The notes under the pieces are model-generated. The model was not told the origin of the DNA, searched no databases, and worked only from the letters and a program-made list of their open reading frames with translations. A stretch of DNA of 64,000 bases from Motilibacter deserti (GTDB lineage Bacteria; Actinomycetota; Actinomycetes; Motilibacterales; Motilibacteraceae). Below are positions 61,677 to 64,000 of the stretch, in pieces. The stretch covers positions 1 through 64,000 of the forward strand of contig NZ_JAANNP010000009.1 of the NCBI RefSeq assembly GCF_011250635.1, given 5' to 3'. The translations under genes and the position numbers were made by a program. Numbering within the stretch: the stretch's first letter is position 1; each line of letters starts with the position of its first letter.

Positions 61677-62562
61677 GCAGAACGCGACTTCGCCGAACAC
61701 CGCTGCGCGCATCGCCGTGCGCAAGACCTACAAGCTCTACATCGGCGGCGCTTTCCCGCGCAGCGAGTCCGGCCGGTCCTACGAGGTCACGGCCGCGGAC
61801 GGCAGCTTCCTCGCCAACGCCGCGCTCGCCTCGCGCAAGGACGCTCGCGACGCGGTCGTGGCCGCGCGGGGGGCCTTCGCCAAGTGGTCGGCCGCGACGG
61901 CCTACAACCGCGGGCAGGTCCTCTACCGCGTGGCCGAGGTCCTCGAGGGCCGTCGTGCCCAGTTCGTCGACGAGGTCGGCGCGGCCGAGGGGCTGGACGC
62001 GCGCGCCGCCGGCCTGGTCGTCGACGCGGCGATCGACCGCTGGGTCTGGTACGCCGGCTGGTCGGACAAGATCGCGCAGGTGCTCGGCGGCACCAACCCG
62101 GTCGCCGGGCCGTACTTCGACTTCTCGATCCCCGAGCCCTCCGGCGTCGTCGCGGTCGTCGCCCCGCAGCATTCGTCGCTGCTCGGCCTCGTGTCGGTGG
62201 TGGCCCCCGCGGTCGTCGGCGGCTGCACCGTCGTCGTGCTTGCCAGCGAGGAGCGGCCGCTGCCCGCGGTCACGCTCTCGGAGGTCCTCGCGACCTCCGA
62301 CGTGCCCGGCGGCGTCGTGAACGTGCTGACCGGCCGCACCGCCGAGGTGGCGCCCTGGCTCGCCGCGCACATGGACGTCAACGCGCTCGACCTGGCCGGT
62401 GCCGCCCCCGCCGACGTGCAGGCCCTCGAGGTGGCCGCGGCGGACAACCTCAAGCGCGTACGCCGCCCCGACCCCGTCGAGGACTGGGCGGCCGAGCCGG
62501 GGCTGGACCGGCTGCGCGCGTTCCTCGAGACCAAGACGGTCTGGCACCCGGTCGGCATCTGA
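61669..62562 (+). CDS. Half-length aldehyde dehydrogenase homologue lacking the catalytic domain
   Basis: 297 residues from ATG 61669. The N-terminal part aligns with ALDH coenzyme domain: YKLYIGGAFPRSESGRSYEV, AFAKWSAATAYNRGQVLYRVAEVLE, VVAVVAPQHSSLLGLVSVVAPAVVGGCTVVVL and GGVVNVLTGRTAEV. It ends soon after (FLETKTVWHPVGI), before the Glu and Cys of the active site. It is not frayed: start, stop and codon use are normal and it overlaps its partner gene. The same deoC-ALDH-short ALDH order occurs in other actinobacteria as I recall, so it is likely a structural partner or pseudoenzyme rather than a broken gene. Confidence 0.85.
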   Translation: MAEQNATSPNTAARIAVRKTYKLYIGGAFPRSESGRSYEVTAADGSFLANAALASRKDARDAVVAARGAFAKWSAATAYNRGQVLYRVAEVLEGRRAQFVDEVGAAEGLDARAAGLVVDAAIDRWVWYAGWSDKIAQVLGGTNPVAGPYFDFSIPEPSGVVAVVAPQHSSLLGLVSVVAPAVVGGCTVVVLASEERPLPAVTLSEVLATSDVPGGVVNVLTGRTAEVAPWLAAHMDVNALDLAGAAPADVQALEVAAADNLKRVRRPDPVEDWAAEPGLDRLRAFLETKTVWHPVGI

Positions 62563-62615
62563 CCCCGCCTGCGATCGGCCCGCGGCCGGTACACGCAGGG
62601 GCGGCTGCAGACGGA

Positions 62616-62645
62616 AGGAGGCGCGGGCTCGTGCCCGCGCCTCCT
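62616..62645. terminator. Hairpin after the deoC operon
   Basis: 13-bp stem (core GGAGGCGCGGGC / GCCCGCGCCTCC plus an A-T pair) with a TCGT loop, between the deoC operon (+) and the DUF4142 gene (-). Confidence 0.65.
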
Positions 62646-62674
62646 CGTGTGTCCGCGCCGTGCGGAGCGGTCGG

Positions 62675-63295
62675 TCAGAGCCCGGCCGAGTGCACGGCGT
62701 GCGCCGTCGCGTCGTCCAGCTCGTCGGTGACGTTCTCGGCCGGCGCGATGATGATCCAGATGCCCAGCGCCGCGTCGCGGTGCATCTTCACGACCGGCAG
62801 CGTCGCGCGGGCCAGCGCCAGCACGCCCGGGTCGCGGCTCGTCATGCGCGTCTCGCCGGTGAGCAGGATCGCCTTGCGGTGCGCGGAGACCTGCTTGCGC
62901 GCCCAGTTGCGGTCGAACTCCAGCCCGTCGAGGCCGGCGAGCTTCTCGATCGCCGCCGCGTCGGCCGGGGCCAGCTTGGTCGGGAGCGTCACGTCGTGCG
63001 CCCGGGCCAGGGCGCGTACCTGGGCCAGGTGCTTGCGGTGGTCGGCCACGAGGACCGCGCCGAGGGCGGCGACACCGATGGTCTCCGCGCGGTCGATCGC
63101 GAGCTGGCCCGCGCGGATCTCGAACAGGTCGGACGCCGCGATCGCCTTGAGCCACGCGACGTCCATCGCCGCCGCCTGCGCGGCCGTCGCCTGCCGCGAC
63201 ACCGGCTGGGCGGCCGGGGCGGCGAACGCCGGCGCCGAGCCCAGCGCCAGAGCCCCTGCGGCGAGTGCCGCAGGAATGAGAAGCCTTGTCTTCAT
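62675..63295 (-). CDS. Secreted DUF4142 (ferritin-like helical) protein
   Basis: 206 residues, ATG 63295 with GGAGGAC upstream. Signal peptide (KTRLLIPAALAAGALALGSAPAFAAPA), then a helical bundle of the DUF4142 type: AMDVAWLKAIAASDLFEIRAGQLAIDRA, VLVADHRKHLAQVRALARAHDVTLP (conserved DHxxHLAQV segment), FDRNWARKQVSAHRKAI and TLPVVKMHRDAAL. Conserved His residues at the DUF4142 positions suggest a metal site. Role unknown. Confidence 0.85.
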   Translation of the reverse strand: MKTRLLIPAALAAGALALGSAPAFAAPAAQPVSRQATAAQAAAMDVAWLKAIAASDLFEIRAGQLAIDRAETIGVAALGAVLVADHRKHLAQVRALARAHDVTLPTKLAPADAAAIEKLAGLDGLEFDRNWARKQVSAHRKAILLTGETRMTSRDPGVLALARATLPVVKMHRDAALGIWIIIAPAENVTDELDDATAHAVHSAGL

Positions 63296-63461
63296 CGACG
63301 TCCTCCGCAGGGCCGCTGGGCCGCTCCGGCCCGGGTGCACGTCCCCGTGGCTTTCGAGGTCCCCCCGTGCGGCGCGGGCAAACTGCCCGGTTGACGAACC
63401 TTCGGAGCGTTGTCGAGACGTTACGCGAGGTACGCCGCCGTCGGCGGACGGACGGCCGCGG

Positions 63462-64000
63462 TCAGCGAGCGGACGGCGCGGCGCCCAGCGCGGCGTACCC
63501 GGGCTTGATGATGTCCTCGATGAGGGCGAGCCGCTCGTCGAAGGGCAGGAAGGCGCTCTTCATGGCGTTCACGGTGAACCACCGCAGGTCCTCCAGCCCG
63601 TAGCCGAAGGCGTCGACGAGCAGCGCCATCTCCCGCGACAGCGTGGTGCCGCTCATCAGCCGGTTGTCGGTGTTGACCGTGACCCGGAAGCCGAGCTTGC
63701 GCAGCAGGCCGATCGGGTGCTCGGCCACCGACGCCACCGCGCCGGTCTGGACGTTGGAGGACGGGCACATCTCCAGCGGCACGCGGGTGTCCCGGACGTA
63801 CGCCGCGAGCCGCCCCAGCTTCGGCGCCCCGTCCACGCCGACGGTGAGGTCGTCGACGATGCGGACGCCGTGGCCCAGCCGGTCCGCGCCGCACCACTGC
63901 AGCGCCTCCCAGATGCTGGGCAGCCCGAAGGCCTCCCCCGCGTGGATCGTGAAGTGGGCGTTCTCGCGGCGGAGGTACTCGAACGCGTCGAGGTGTCGCG
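63462..64000 (-). CDS. add: Adenosine deaminase, C-terminal part
   Basis: The 3' 179 codons; the start is outside the window. Converts adenosine or deoxyadenosine to inosine. [10 protein letters not shown] carries the zinc/substrate His and the catalytic Glu; LGHGVRI the zinc-bound proton-shuttle His; [15 protein letters not shown] and [15 protein letters not shown] give the family signature and the zinc Asp (usually NTDDP; here NTDNR, an Asn replacing the second Asp). With deoD, the mutase and deoC it completes a purine nucleoside degradation set. Confidence 0.92.
   Translation of the reverse strand, partial: RHLDAFEYLRRENAHFTIHAGEAFGLPSIWEALQWCGADRLGHGVRIVDDLTVGVDGAPKLGRLAAYVRDTRVPLEMCPSSNVQTGAVASVAEHPIGLLRKLGFRVTVNTDNRLMSGTTLSREMALLVDAFGYGLEDLRWFTVNAMKSAFLPFDERLALIEDIIKPGYAALGAAPSAR

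Overview
The window is about 74 % GC, with GTG and ATG starts, many 4-bp start/stop overlaps and many genes that appear to begin directly at a TANNNT -10 box. It also carries an accE epsilon subunit, LCP cell-wall ligases and DUF222/HNH genes. Together these point to the chromosome of a free-living, high-GC actinobacterium. The order LCP - purE/purK - gtrA-like - birA - accD - accE - maf - accA - lpdA - deoD - pmmB - add matches, as I remember it, the M. tuberculosis segment from about Rv3267 to Rv3313c. The core is therefore an old conserved actinobacterial backbone with accessory blocks between the core genes. A chemoreceptor and a GGDEF-EAL gene each have a flagellar-sigma-like promoter, so the host is probably motile. 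I see no prophage, insertion sequence, CRISPR array, rRNA or tRNA.

Layout. 0-5 kb: cell-envelope genes (glycosyltransferase 2 fragment, two LCP ligases, UDP-glucose dehydrogenase). 5-13 kb: small conserved and secreted proteins, a SigE-family sigma factor with its membrane partner, a secreted amidase and a CPBP protease. 13-20.5 kb: purK-purE, GtrA, a zinc-ribbon polytopic membrane protein, then birA diverging from accD-accE. 20.6-31.5 kb: an accessory block between accE and maf, holding a four-gene ABC operon, an MFS exporter and two LacI regulators with visible operators, a DUF222/HNH protein with a TTA codon, a secreted protein and short-repeat DNA. 31.8-36.5 kb: maf, a sulfotransferase, the biotin-carboxylase/BCCP subunit accA and small genes. 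36.5-43.6 kb: a conserved protein usually labelled 3-methyladenine glycosylase, a secreted subtilisin, an FNT channel, an aldo/keto reductase, LpdA and a glutamylcyclotransferase. 43.7-53 kb: an orphan chemoreceptor, two c-di-GMP enzymes, nicotinamidase, purine nucleoside phosphorylase and a phosphohexomutase. 53-64 kb: a secreted glycerophosphodiesterase, an XRE/methionine-aminopeptidase pair, a K+ channel, deoC with two aldehyde dehydrogenases, a DUF4142 protein and the C-terminal part of adenosine deaminase.

How the genes fit together. AccD, AccE and AccA form an acyl-CoA carboxylase that BirA biotinylates. Adenosine deaminase, DeoD, the mutase, DeoC and aldehyde dehydrogenase make a nucleoside-to-central-carbon salvage route. 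The LCP, GT2 and Ugd genes serve wall or capsule glycopolymers. The chemoreceptor, GGDEF and GGDEF-EAL genes probably belong to a motility/c-di-GMP regulon. I found no clearly new multi-gene system. The best leads are regulatory (overlapping divergent promoters, LacI and XRE operators, flagellar-type promoters), a half-length aldehyde dehydrogenase partner, and the repeat-rich insertion zone between accE and maf.
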